A DNA stretch of 39,703 nt from Candidatus Omnitrophota bacterium (lineage in GTDB: Bacteria; Omnitrophota; Gorgyraeia; 2-01-FULL-45-10), in assembly GCA_018823705.1 (NCBI GenBank), contig JAHJHP010000051.1, forward strand, positions 1 through 39,703, written 5' to 3'. The notes under the pieces are model-generated. The model worked only from the letters and a program-made list of their open reading frames with translations. It was not told the origin of the DNA and made no database searches. Position numbers and translations under genes: made by a program. Below, one piece after another: positions 1 through 9,420 of the stretch (within the stretch, counting starts at the first letter, position 1; each line of letters starts with the position of its first letter).

Positions 1-1
1 C

Positions 2-2362
2 ATGTACAAGATAGCATTAGCCGATCAGGTCATGACTACACCGGCGTATCTATCGGCCATACAGGGCATCGCCTCATATATGACCGCTAACCCGACTTAC
101 ACTATCGCAAACTTCACCGCCGAGCTCTCGAAGTCAGCCGCGCTCCACAGCGCCATCATCTCCGGAAACCTGGGAGCGGCTCTTGAGATAGTATCAGGCA
201 TCTCTGTTGCCGACCAGACGAGCGTAACGGACACCTACAGAGCGTACTTAGCGGGTGTCGTAAACGGTACAGGTTACACGCTGGCAGGTTATATCGCCAC
301 ATTACAGACCACCGACTCGGCCAACCAGATAGATCTCGCATTAAATTCAGGGTCGTTGAGGGCTGACTTTGCTGCGATATATGGCATTGCTAATAATAGC
401 CAAGTTCTAACGGATGCTAGTTACCTATCTATATTACAGGGCATAGCGGGTTACATGGCCTCCAATCCCTCTTACACGATCGGAAGCTTCACGGCGGAAT
501 TGCAGGCTCTTTCCGCGATAGACGGCGCCATCGAGAGTAACAATCTGAGGAATGAGTTTGCTTCCATCTACGGTATAGCCGTGAGCGACCAGGTCTTCAC
601 CAATCAAAACTACAGGTACACTTTAGCAGGTACAGCGGGTTACATGGCCTCCAACCCCTCTTACACGATCGAAAGCTTCACGGCGGAATTGCAGGCTCTT
701 TCTGTGATAGACGGCGCCATCGCGAGTAACAATCTGAGGAATGAGTTTGCTTCCATCTACGGTATAGCCGTGAGCGACCAGGTCTTCACCAATCAAAACT
801 ACAGGTACATTTTAGCGGGTACAGCGGGTTACATGGCCTCCAATCCCTCTTACACGATCGAAAGCTTTGTAAATGAGTTATCGAAATCAGCTAGCTTGCA
901 TGCGGCCCTTGATTCGAACGGTTTGCGTGAAGCATTCGCCGCGGTTTCCGGCATCTCCGTTGCCGACCAGATCAGCGTCACGACAAAATACCGCGGATAC
1001 CTTGCGGGAGTGGTAAACGGCACAGGTTATACTGAGAATATGTATATCGCCGTACTAAAAGGAACGGATCTGGCCAATCAGATCGACCAGTCCCTGAGCG
1101 TCGGTACGCTTCGCGCGGACTTCGCTGCCATGTACAAGATAGCACAAGCCGATCAGGTTATGACTAAGCCAGCGTATTTATTGACGACACAGAGCATCGG
1201 TTTTTACATGGTCGCTAACCCTGATTACACCATCACTAAATTCACCGCCGAGCTTTCAAGCTCCGCTGCGCTTCACAGCGCCATCAGCGCAAACTCGCTG
1301 CAGGGGGCATTCGCTACAGTGTCCGGTATCTCGGCCGCCGACCAGGCGAGCGTAACCCCCGCATACAGGGGATACCTCGCGGGAGTGGTAAACGGCACAG
1401 GCTATACCATGAGTACTTATATTACATCCCTGAAGGATTTCGGCGCGGTCTATACCTATTACCAGCCTTCAGGTAGGATTCACACAAAAACCACTGTCGA
1501 TGGCAGTGTCTATACATACACTTACCAGGAGCCGTCCGGCGTCATGGCGTTGTGCGTCCTTACCTACGCTGACGGACGCACGGTCACATACACTTACGAT
1601 GATAACGGGCGCATTTCGTATTCCGTCCAGAGTTGGGATAACCTGAGAACCGATTACACCTACGACGCTTTTAACAGGGTCATCACGAAAAAACTTAGCG
1701 CCGCCGACACTAACGGCGCTAAGTCATTCGAATATATTTATTCTGATGACAGCGTCGGCCGTCTTATTAAGACGAGGTGTTTTGCCAATCAGGATTTTAC
1801 GGATCTGATAATCATTTACACCAACTACAATAACAGCGCCAATAAAACCGAGTCGAAAACTTTCATGCAAAACGATGCCCAGACATCCTATGTTTATCAG
1901 GATTCCGCGGCAGGTTATACCATAGAGAATATAATGGAGAAGCCGCAAACAGGGAGTGCGGACCCCGACGTTTATTTCAAATATATGGATAACGGAAGCG
2001 GCAAGTTCAGCTACTCTATACGCTCCGGTCTTAACGCCGATTCGAACGGCGCGTTTTCGTATATTTATGATTACTATTCTACCGGTGAACTTCATTACAA
2101 GTATTCTTATTCCGACCAGCTCTGGGGTGACGGTTTCGATACCGTGGTGAACTCGAAGCTTCTAGGCACATATGTTTTCGATATAACCGGCAGTTCTACC
2201 TGGACCGCGGAGTATATTGCGCCCGATACAGGTGAAGTCAACGAACTATTGCAGAGGATGGATGTTCAGAATAAAATCAAGGGATATGGCGTTACACCTG
2301 AAAAAGGGTTTACGTTTACCGCGGCTATGTCAGGAGAGCAGCAGAATCCGTTCAAGCAATAA
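2..2362 (+). CDS. Repeat protein, 5'-truncated: ~63-aa N-terminal repeats then YD/RHS-like repeats
   Basis: ORF open at the window edge. Repeats of form 'LRxxFAxxYGIAxxDQV...YMASNPSYTIxxFTAEL...SNN', alternating with a 'YLAGVVNGTGYT' variant. C-terminal half has 'VTYTYDDNGRI', 'TDYTYDAFNRVI' YD-type motifs. Confidence 0.75.
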   Translation: MYKIALADQVMTTPAYLSAIQGIASYMTANPTYTIANFTAELSKSAALHSAIISGNLGAALEIVSGISVADQTSVTDTYRAYLAGVVNGTGYTLAGYIATLQTTDSANQIDLALNSGSLRADFAAIYGIANNSQVLTDASYLSILQGIAGYMASNPSYTIGSFTAELQALSAIDGAIESNNLRNEFASIYGIAVSDQVFTNQNYRYTLAGTAGYMASNPSYTIESFTAELQALSVIDGAIASNNLRNEFASIYGIAVSDQVFTNQNYRYILAGTAGYMASNPSYTIESFVNELSKSASLHAALDSNGLREAFAAVSGISVADQISVTTKYRGYLAGVVNGTGYTENMYIAVLKGTDLANQIDQSLSVGTLRADFAAMYKIAQADQVMTKPAYLLTTQSIGFYMVANPDYTITKFTAELSSSAALHSAISANSLQGAFATVSGISAADQASVTPAYRGYLAGVVNGTGYTMSTYITSLKDFGAVYTYYQPSGRIHTKTTVDGSVYTYTYQEPSGVMALCVLTYADGRTVTYTYDDNGRISYSVQSWDNLRTDYTYDAFNRVITKKLSAADTNGAKSFEYIYSDDSVGRLIKTRCFANQDFTDLIIIYTNYNNSANKTESKTFMQNDAQTSYVYQDSAAGYTIENIMEKPQTGSADPDVYFKYMDNGSGKFSYSIRSGLNADSNGAFSYIYDYYSTGELHYKYSYSDQLWGDGFDTVVNSKLLGTYVFDITGSSTWTAEYIAPDTGEVNELLQRMDVQNKIKGYGVTPEKGFTFTAAMSGEQQNPFKQ
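437..870. repeat. Near-identical 189-bp tandem coding repeats
   Basis: 'aatctgaggaatgagtttgcttccatctacggtatagccgtgagcgaccaggtcttcaccaatcaaaactacaggtaca' at 542 and again at 731 (offset 189 = 63 codons), with flanking 'gggttacatggcctccaa[tc]ccctcttacacgatcg' repeated three times. Confidence 0.85.
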
Positions 2363-2381
2363 AAAAGATACCGCGACAGTG

Positions 2382-2419
2382 AAAAATGCGCTACACATTA
2401 ATTTGTTTGGCGCATTTTT
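2382..2419 (+). terminator. Intrinsic terminator after the repeat protein
   Basis: AAAAATGCGC (2382-2391) / GCGCATTTTT (2410-2419) inverted repeat ending in a T run, 20 nt after the stop codon. Confidence 0.7.
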
Positions 2420-2494
2420 AGTAATTCGGTAATTTTACCTGCCAAAACTCCTCTATACATTCCATATAATATTTGATATAATTATGAAATTCAT

Positions 2495-2568
2495 GGGGCT
2501 GTGGTGAAGAGGGATCACATCACAATGGCATTGTGAGGTCACGAGTTCGATTCTCGTCAGCTCCACCA
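2495..2568 (+). tRNA. tRNA-Ala (anticodon GGC)
   Basis: Acceptor GGGGCTG/CAGCTCC with the Ala-type G3:U70 pair; anticodon arm TCACA-ATGGCAT-TGTGA; T arm ACGAG-TTCGATT-CTCGT; encoded CCA. Confidence 0.88.
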
Positions 2569-2574
2569 ATGCAA

Positions 2575-2694
2575 ATTTGGCCTCAGCCAAAAAGAGATGT
2601 CTTGCTTTTTGGCTTCGGCCCGCCGGCAAGCAAATAAAGGCGGGGCTTGCGCCCAAATTTGTTTAAGGAAAACCTAAATCGGTTTTCCTTAAGG
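2575..2694. repeat. Intergenic mosaic palindromic element, copy 1 (blocks A-B-C)
   Basis: Block A 2575-2604 (30 nt) and block B 2608-2657 (50 nt) are identical to copy 2. Block C is hairpin TTAAGGAAAACC/GGTTTTCCTTAA (2663-2692). Confidence 0.85.
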
Positions 2695-2744
2695 ATCCTT
2701 TCCCTTATGTTGAAGTAACGGGAGAAGGACTCGAAGCTAGTATC

Positions 2745-2928
2745 ATTTGGCCTCAGCCAAAAAGAGATGTCTTGTCCCGCCCGGAACAGAACAAGGGGCG
2801 GGATCCCGCCCCGGGATAAACAGATGGTGGGGCTTCTTTGGCTTCGGCCCGCCGGCAAGCAAATAAAGGCGGGGCTTGCGCCCAAACGCTTTTAAAGAAA
2901 ACCTTTCTAGAAAAGGTTTTCTTTAAGG
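2745..2928. repeat. Intergenic mosaic palindromic element, copy 2 (blocks A-insert-B-C)
   Basis: Block A 2745-2774 and block B 2837-2886 identical to copy 1. A 62-nt spacer, against 3 nt in copy 1, contains the palindrome GGGGCGGGATCCCGCCCC (2795-2812). Block C hairpin at 2892-2926. Confidence 0.85.
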
Positions 2929-2967
2929 TTGTTATTAAGGTTTTTCTCAATGTTCCTTGAAATTTAT

Positions 2968-3053
2968 GCCGAAGTGGTGGAATGGCATACACGCCGGTCT
3001 CAAAAACCGGTAACCTCACGGTTGTGTGGGTTCGACTCCCACCTTCGGCACCA
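2968..3053 (+). tRNA. tRNA-Leu (anticodon CAA)
   Basis: Acceptor GCCGAAG/CTTCGGC; anticodon arm CCGGT-CTCAAAA-ACCGG; long variable arm; T loop GTTCGACTC; encoded CCA. Confidence 0.93.
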
Positions 3054-3068
3054 TTCTGCTTCGCCATT

Positions 3069-3177
3069 TAGTTGTCAGTTGACAGTTTTTAGTAAACACT
3101 TATTTCTGAGAACCACGATAAAATCATACAATACTAAACATAGTATCTAACAACCGACAACTGTTAACTGTCAACTA
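3069..3177. repeat. MITE-like element with imperfect 19-bp terminal inverted repeats
   Basis: TAGTTGTCAGTTGACAGTT (3069-3087) versus AACTGTTAACTGTCAACTA (3159-3177): 17/19 complementary. Confidence 0.5.
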
Positions 3178-3208
3178 TCGGTGCTTCGGTGGATAAAACC
3201 ATAAAATT

Positions 3209-4054
3209 ATGCGCATAGGATTGCACGTCTCGATCGCCGGAAAGATATATGAATCGCTTGAGCGGGCGAATGCCCTCGGCTGCAACACTATGCAGATATT
3301 CAGCCGTAATCCCCGCGGCTGGCAGTTCACAGAATTTGCGCCCTCCGACACAGCACAGTTCAGGAAACTAAAAGAGAAGTTAGAAATAAGGCCGGTAGTG
3401 GTGCACATTCCTTATTTGATCAATTTAGCGACGCCTGACGATGAGCTGCATAGAAGATCGATAAACGCTTACATAGATGATCTCAGGCGTACGGATGAAC
3501 TTGACGCGGAATGTTTTGTTACGCATCTGGGAAGCCATGTCGGCAGCGGAGAGGAAGGTGGAATTAAGAGGTTCGCTAGAGCTCTGAACGAGGTAATCGA
3601 CAAGGCCAGGCCGAAGACGATGATCCTTCTTGAGAATACGGCGGGCTCCGGATCGATGATCGGATACAGGTTTGAACACATAAAACGCATAATGGACAAT
3701 CTCGATAACGCTGAAAATATCGGCGTCTGTTTAGATACCGCCCATACCTTTGAAGCAGGCTATGATATTCGGACCAGGGCAGGCCTTGACTCCACATTGA
3801 AAACGTTCGACTCGCTTATCGGGCTTAAGCGCATAAAGGTAGTGCATTTTAATGACAGCCTTTCTTTGCTCGGTTCGCACGTCGACAGGCATCAGCATAT
3901 AGGAAAAGGCAATATCGGCCTGAGCGGCTTAAAGCGTATAATAAACCATCCGAAGCTTAAAGATGCCGCTTTTATTATGGAGACTCCGAAAAATACCGAG
4001 AAAGACGATCAGATGAATATGCGCTTGGCGCAAAAAATGCTTAAGGATAAGTGA
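3209..4054 (+). CDS. nfo: Deoxyribonuclease IV (AP endonuclease)
   Basis: MRIGLHVSIAGKIYESLERANALGCNTMQIFSRNPRGWQ; 'CLDTAHTFEAGYD', 'HFNDS' and 'HIGKGNIG' motifs of the EndoIV family. Confidence 0.93.
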   Translation: MRIGLHVSIAGKIYESLERANALGCNTMQIFSRNPRGWQFTEFAPSDTAQFRKLKEKLEIRPVVVHIPYLINLATPDDELHRRSINAYIDDLRRTDELDAECFVTHLGSHVGSGEEGGIKRFARALNEVIDKARPKTMILLENTAGSGSMIGYRFEHIKRIMDNLDNAENIGVCLDTAHTFEAGYDIRTRAGLDSTLKTFDSLIGLKRIKVVHFNDSLSLLGSHVDRHQHIGKGNIGLSGLKRIINHPKLKDAAFIMETPKNTEKDDQMNMRLAQKMLKDK

Positions 4055-6528
4055 TGGACGAGAAATTATTTCCGTTTGATACAATAGAACCGAAGTGGCA
4101 GGCCTTCTGGCGCGCAGAGAAGCTCTTCAATGTCGACACTAATAATGTCGCGAATAAATACTATTGCCTGATGATGTTCCCGTATCCTTCGGCGGCGCTC
4201 CATGTCGGCCATGGCCGGAACTATATAATAGGTGATGCTGTCGCGCGTTATAAGATGATGCGCGGGTTCAATGTGCTGACACCCATGGGGTTCGACGCGT
4301 TCGGTCTTCCCGCAGAGAATGCCGCCATAAAAGACGGTATCCATCCCGAGATCTCCACCCTTAATAATATCAGGACCATGAAAGAACAGTTTAACCGCTG
4401 GGGTGTTGAATACGATTGGGACAGGGAGGTCATCTCATGCCTGCCGGCTTATTACAAATGGACGCAGTGGATATTTCTTAAGCTGCATGCAAAAGGCCTC
4501 GCTTATAAGAAGAAGGCATTTGTCAATTGGTGCCCGTCCTGTCAGACGGTGTTGGCAAACGAGCAGGTAGTGGACAATGCCTGCGAACGTTGCTCGACTC
4601 CGGTGCAGCAAAAGGACCTCGAGCAATGGTTCTTTAAGATCACGGAATACGCGGATCGGCTGCTGAAAGATATTACGAAGCTTACAGAATGGCCGGAGCG
4701 CGTAAAGACCATGCAGCGCAATTGGATAGGCTCTAGCTGCGGAGTGGAGATAGATTTCAAGGTCGAAGGATCCGACGAGTTCCTTAAGTGTTTCACGACG
4801 AGGGTAGATACCATATACGGCGCTACGTTCATGGCCATAGCTCCCGAGCATCTCATGGTCCACACGCTGATAAAAGGCGCTAAGGGCAAGGAGCAGCTTT
4901 TAAAAGAGATACAGAAGATGCGGGATGTCTCCAGGATCGAGCGTTCCGACGCTAAAGTAGAGAAAGAAGGCGTATTTACTGGTCGATATGTGATAAATCC
5001 GGCTAGCGGAAACAGGATGCCGGTCTATGTGGCAAATTATATACTCATGGAATACGGCACCGGCGCTATCATGGCGGTTCCCGCACATGACCAGAGAGAT
5101 TTTGATTTTGCGAAGAAATACGACCTCCCGATAACGGTCGTTATAGACGATCCTGCATCCCCGCTTGATGGGGCCCGGATGAAAGAAGCATATACTGCCG
5201 AAGGCATCATGGCCAACTCCGGACAATTTAACGGTATGTCGTCGGAGAAAGCTATGGAAAAGATAGCGGATTATTTTGAGAACAAGGGGTTCGGAAAGAG
5301 AATGACCAGGTACAGGCTTCGTGACTGGCTTATTTCTCGCCAGAGATACTGGGGCGCTCCGATCCCTATCGTTTACTGCGGTAAATGCGGCACAGTCCCT
5401 GTGCCCGACAAAGATCTGCCGGTGCTATTACCCGGCAATGTGGAGTTCAGGCCGACGGGTGAGAGCCCGTTAAAGGCGGCTAAGGATTTTGTTAATACAA
5501 AATGTCCGCGTTGCGGAGGGCCCGCCGCGCGCGAGACCGACACCATGGATACGTTTGTCGATTCGAGCTGGTATTATCTGCGCTATATAACGCCCGGAAC
5601 AAACGATAAGCCGTTCGATACGGCCGCTGTGAATAAATGGCTTCCGGTCGATCAATATATCGGCGGGGTAGAGCATGCAATACTGCATCTTTTATATTCA
5701 CGGTTCATAACCAAATTCCTGCATGACATCGGCAGCGTCGGATTTGATGAGCCATTCAAAAATCTATTTACGCAGGGGATGATCACCAAAAACGGCGTAA
5801 AGATGTCGAAATCCAAAGGCAACACCGTCAGTCCGGATGCCTTGATCGGTGAATACGGCGCGGATACGGTAAGGCTTTACACTCTCTTTATAGGGCCTCC
5901 CGAAAAAGACGCCGAGTGGTCTGACAGAGGAGTCGAGGGCGCCTTCAGGTTCCTGGGAAGAGTCTGGCGCCTGGTGGAGAAAGTCCGTCTTTCCGGAATG
6001 AAGACTCGTCCGGAAGCGAAATTGTCACAGGCAGAAGCAGGGTTGAAGCGCAAGATACACCGGACGATAAAGAAGGTGACCGATGACCTGGACGGAGGGT
6101 TTCACTTCAATACGGCGATAAGCTCCATAATGGAGCTGGTGAATGAGTCGTATGACCTTATAGGCAAGGATGAGAATGCCTGCGGGTCCGCCGTTTTACG
6201 TGAGGCCGCGGAGAGCGTCATCATCCTGCTGGCGCCGTTCGTCCCGCATATCTCCGAAGAGATGTGGCAGCTGATCGGGAAGAAGAGTAGCATATTCCGT
6301 TCGAGCTGGCCTATCTTCGATAAAGATGCTATGGTCGAGGACAGGATCACTATACCCGTCCAGATAAATGGAAAACTCAGATCTACAGTGGAAGCCCCCC
6401 TTGATATAAAAGAAGAGGCTTTAAAGGAGCTGGTTCTGGCTGACTCTAAAGTCATAAAGTGGACCGCAGGAAACGCGATTAAAAAATTCATAGTTGTTCC
6501 CAAAAAACTTGTCAATATAGTAGTCTAA
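4054..6528 (+). CDS. leuS: Leucyl-tRNA synthetase
   Basis: HVGHGRNYIIGD (HIGH), KMSKSKGN (KMSKS), 'SSWYYLRY'; overlaps the nfo stop. ORF track start is GTG 4051. Confidence 0.96.
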   Translation: MDEKLFPFDTIEPKWQAFWRAEKLFNVDTNNVANKYYCLMMFPYPSAALHVGHGRNYIIGDAVARYKMMRGFNVLTPMGFDAFGLPAENAAIKDGIHPEISTLNNIRTMKEQFNRWGVEYDWDREVISCLPAYYKWTQWIFLKLHAKGLAYKKKAFVNWCPSCQTVLANEQVVDNACERCSTPVQQKDLEQWFFKITEYADRLLKDITKLTEWPERVKTMQRNWIGSSCGVEIDFKVEGSDEFLKCFTTRVDTIYGATFMAIAPEHLMVHTLIKGAKGKEQLLKEIQKMRDVSRIERSDAKVEKEGVFTGRYVINPASGNRMPVYVANYILMEYGTGAIMAVPAHDQRDFDFAKKYDLPITVVIDDPASPLDGARMKEAYTAEGIMANSGQFNGMSSEKAMEKIADYFENKGFGKRMTRYRLRDWLISRQRYWGAPIPIVYCGKCGTVPVPDKDLPVLLPGNVEFRPTGESPLKAAKDFVNTKCPRCGGPAARETDTMDTFVDSSWYYLRYITPGTNDKPFDTAAVNKWLPVDQYIGGVEHAILHLLYSRFITKFLHDIGSVGFDEPFKNLFTQGMITKNGVKMSKSKGNTVSPDALIGEYGADTVRLYTLFIGPPEKDAEWSDRGVEGAFRFLGRVWRLVEKVRLSGMKTRPEAKLSQAEAGLKRKIHRTIKKVTDDLDGGFHFNTAISSIMELVNESYDLIGKDENACGSAVLREAAESVIILLAPFVPHISEEMWQLIGKKSSIFRSSWPIFDKDAMVEDRITIPVQINGKLRSTVEAPLDIKEEALKELVLADSKVIKWTAGNAIKKFIVVPKKLVNIVV

Positions 6529-6548
6529 GGGCTCAATACATTTCCTAT

Positions 6549-6917
6549 ATGTTTAATCTGGAGAGACTGGAGAGAGGCCTTTTAATATTTTTATTGGGGA
6601 CGCTTCTCGTGGGCGCCGGCATAATAGCCTATAAGAAATCGTTCCCAACAGGCTATTTGCGCATAGAGCCTTCCGTGCCCTCACCTGAAACGTTCTCCGG
6701 CGGCAACGTCCCCAAAAAGCACAAAAAAATCAATATTAATGAAGCTTCTTCCGGGGAATTAACAGGCCTTAAAGGTGTGGGTCCGACCCTTGCCGCCCGG
6801 ATAGTGGAGTACAGGTCGACTAAAGGGATGTTTCTTTTCAAAGAAGACCTGAAGAAGGTTCCAAGGATAGGTGAGAAGCTTTTTTCGAAGATCAAAGACG
6901 ACATTTCGGTAGAGTGA
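6549..6917 (+). CDS. comEA: ComEA-like helix-hairpin-helix protein
   Basis: N-terminal TM segment plus 'ININEASSGELTGLKGVGPTLAARIVEYRSTKGMF...LKKVPRIGEKLFSKIK' tandem HhH. Confidence 0.85.
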   Translation: MFNLERLERGLLIFLLGTLLVGAGIIAYKKSFPTGYLRIEPSVPSPETFSGGNVPKKHKKININEASSGELTGLKGVGPTLAARIVEYRSTKGMFLFKEDLKKVPRIGEKLFSKIKDDISVE

Positions 6918-6925
6918 CCCGATAG

Positions 6926-9403
6926 ATGAGCCCCGTTATTTCTATATCGAGTGAAAACGGAGTAAGAAATAACGGGGTGAAGCGCCCCATCCTTTACATC
7001 CTTATACCATTTGCGCTCGGCATAGCTTCTTCAGCTATCTTTAAGACCGGGCCGGTTTACACCTTTTCCCTGAGCGTGCTCTTCCTGGCCTTTTCAGTTA
7101 TTTATTCCAGAAAAGCCTCTCTTTCGCATATCATGCTTTATCTTGCCCTGTTCTTCTTCGGAGTCTTCTACTTACAAAATTCCGTTATGCTTGCCGGAGA
7201 CCACATATCGAGATCCGTATCGGATGCTCCCAAAACGGTCTTTCTTCAGGGTGTGATCTCGGATGACCCGGTGGCCGGCCTGACGCCTTATCATAAGATC
7301 AAGACCAATTTTATATTAAATGTCGATTCCGTGAAAGAGTCCGGCGCCTGGCGTCGGACGAGAGGGCGCGTGAATGTGAGCCTGTATGGGCCGGTAAAGA
7401 AGCCTCTTCATTTTGGCCAGAAGATAGTTATGGAAGGAGTGCTGTCAAAGCCCATCGGGCTAAAGAATCCGGGACTCTTCGACTACGAGAAGTATCTGGC
7501 TATAAAAGATATATACGCCGTATTAAAAGTCAAGGAAGGGGGCGTAGTAGAAATAGTGGATGCTGATGCCGCTAATCGCGTTAAGGCCGCGGCTTATCGT
7601 TTACGAAATTGGATAAGAACGGCCGTGGACACGCATTTCGAAGCTCCATACAGCGGTTTTATAAAAGCGATAATGATAGGGGATAGGACAGATCTTAGAT
7701 ATAACCTGAACGACGATTTCATAAAGACGGGGACAGTCCATGCGATCGCGATAAGCGGCCTGCATGTCGGCCTTATCGCCGCTATCTTCCTGGGAGCGCT
7801 GGCGCTCTTAAGGTTACCGAAAAAAGTTAACCTGGTCCTGACGGCCTGCGCGCTGGTTCTGTATATGTTCATAGCCGGCTCAAGCCCACCGGTAGTGAGG
7901 GCGGTGATAATATTTGTGGTCTTCGTCGTGGGATATCTGATAAACAGGGAGTCGGATATGCTGAATTCCCTGGCGTTCGCCGCGTTCATAATGCTTCTGG
8001 CAAATCCGAAAGAACTGTTTAACCCGAGCTTTCAATTGTCATTCGCATCGATCGCCGGCATGGTGATCTTTATACCAGTGATCAATGTCTTCCTGCGGAT
8101 GGACGCGGCCAGGCGTCGTTCATTTTTTGGAAAAGCCGGAGCATATCTACTGAGCGCCGTATCCGTATCGGCGGGCGCATGGCTCAGCACATGGCCGATC
8201 GTGGCTCATTATTTCAATATCATATCTCCGATGGCTCTTGTGGCAAATCTTGTCGTGGTGCCGGCATTATTCGTATTGACTGCAGGGTCTTTTCTCTTTT
8301 TACTCGCGGTGCCGTTTTCCGGGTTCCTGTCGGGATCCCTGGCTCACGCATTAAGCGTATTTTGCAAAGCTCTCTTTACGGCAAACCATTTCCTGGCGGA
8401 TTTACCTTTTGCTTATTTCAGAATCTCTGCTCCGTCGGGCGTCATGATGGTGCTTTATTACGCGGCCATATTTTTAATAGTCCTTCCCCCTAAGATGGAA
8501 TTCAAAAAAATATGCGTGCGCAGAATCGATATCCTTATAGTGTTATTGATCGCTCTTAACGTGATGGTTTGGTCCGACGCCGCAGCGGTGAATAGAGATG
8601 CTCTTAAGATCACTTTTCTGGATGTCGGACAGGGGGATTCGGCTCTCCTGGAGCTTCCGGGAGGTAAAAATGTGCTTATCGACGCCGGTCCCGGCGGTGA
8701 TGAAGAGCGTTTTGACGCGGCGAGATCGGTAATCGCGCCGTATCTCTGGAACAGAAAAATTAACAAACTTGATGCGGTGATCGTTACTCATTTTCATGAA
8801 GACCATCTGGGAGGTATGTTGTATCTCGTCGACAACTTCAAAGTCATGAGCGTGATGGATAACGGCGCGACCTGCGAAAATAGCGAGATATTTGATAAGT
8901 ATAGGAGAGCGATAAAAAATAAAAAGATAAATCGCGTGACAATAGGCGACGGTGATGCGATCAATTTCAACGGCGGAAAAATAATTGTACTTAATCCTGC
9001 GAAGGGGAGCGCTCTCGCGGATAGCAATGAAAATTCACTTGTTCTCAAAATACATCGCAAACATTTCGACGCTCTGTTTTGCGGCGACGCGAGTAATGTC
9101 GCGCTTGCGAGGATGACGGCTCAATATGGAGATTTTTTGCGATCGGATGTAATCAAGATACCGCATCACGGTGGTAATGTGGGGAGCGATATTATTGTGA
9201 AGGATTTTCTCAATACAGCCGATGCCGATGCGGCTGTCATAAGCGTTGCCAAAATGAATAAATATAGGCATCCTTCAAAAAAGACGTTGGCGATTCTAAA
9301 TGCTTTAAATACACCTATTTATCAAACCAAAGATAATGGCGCTATAATGATATCGGTAGATAAGGATTCATACGATATAAAACCATACACAAAGAATAAC
9401 TAA
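6926..9403 (+). CDS. comEC: ComEC/Rec2 family competence protein
   Basis: 'GDRTDLRYNLNDDFIKTGTVHAIAISGLHVGL' competence domain and C-terminal metallo-beta-lactamase 'VIVTHFHEDHLGG'. Confidence 0.93.
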   Translation: MSPVISISSENGVRNNGVKRPILYILIPFALGIASSAIFKTGPVYTFSLSVLFLAFSVIYSRKASLSHIMLYLALFFFGVFYLQNSVMLAGDHISRSVSDAPKTVFLQGVISDDPVAGLTPYHKIKTNFILNVDSVKESGAWRRTRGRVNVSLYGPVKKPLHFGQKIVMEGVLSKPIGLKNPGLFDYEKYLAIKDIYAVLKVKEGGVVEIVDADAANRVKAAAYRLRNWIRTAVDTHFEAPYSGFIKAIMIGDRTDLRYNLNDDFIKTGTVHAIAISGLHVGLIAAIFLGALALLRLPKKVNLVLTACALVLYMFIAGSSPPVVRAVIIFVVFVVGYLINRESDMLNSLAFAAFIMLLANPKELFNPSFQLSFASIAGMVIFIPVINVFLRMDAARRRSFFGKAGAYLLSAVSVSAGAWLSTWPIVAHYFNIISPMALVANLVVVPALFVLTAGSFLFLLAVPFSGFLSGSLAHALSVFCKALFTANHFLADLPFAYFRISAPSGVMMVLYYAAIFLIVLPPKMEFKKICVRRIDILIVLLIALNVMVWSDAAAVNRDALKITFLDVGQGDSALLELPGGKNVLIDAGPGGDEERFDAARSVIAPYLWNRKINKLDAVIVTHFHEDHLGGMLYLVDNFKVMSVMDNGATCENSEIFDKYRRAIKNKKINRVTIGDGDAINFNGGKIIVLNPAKGSALADSNENSLVLKIHRKHFDALFCGDASNVALARMTAQYGDFLRSDVIKIPHHGGNVGSDIIVKDFLNTADADAAVISVAKMNKYRHPSKKTLAILNALNTPIYQTKDNGAIMISVDKDSYDIKPYTKNN

Positions 9404-9420
9404 CTTTTTTATATCTAACC

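Noticed and set aside
437-870. Regular direct repeats considered as CRISPR
   Set aside because: 189-bp in-frame coding repeats with no spacer structure and no cas genes.
2-2362. RHS-type polymorphic toxin
   Set aside because: No RHS core delimiter or toxin-like C-terminal domain seen, and no adjacent immunity-like gene; only YD-like repeats are supported.
2929-3150. ORF 'VVEWHTRRSQKPVTSRLCGFDSHLRH' and minus-strand ORFs 2453-3067
   Set aside because: These are translations of the tRNA-Ala, tRNA-Leu and the repeated palindromic element, not proteins.
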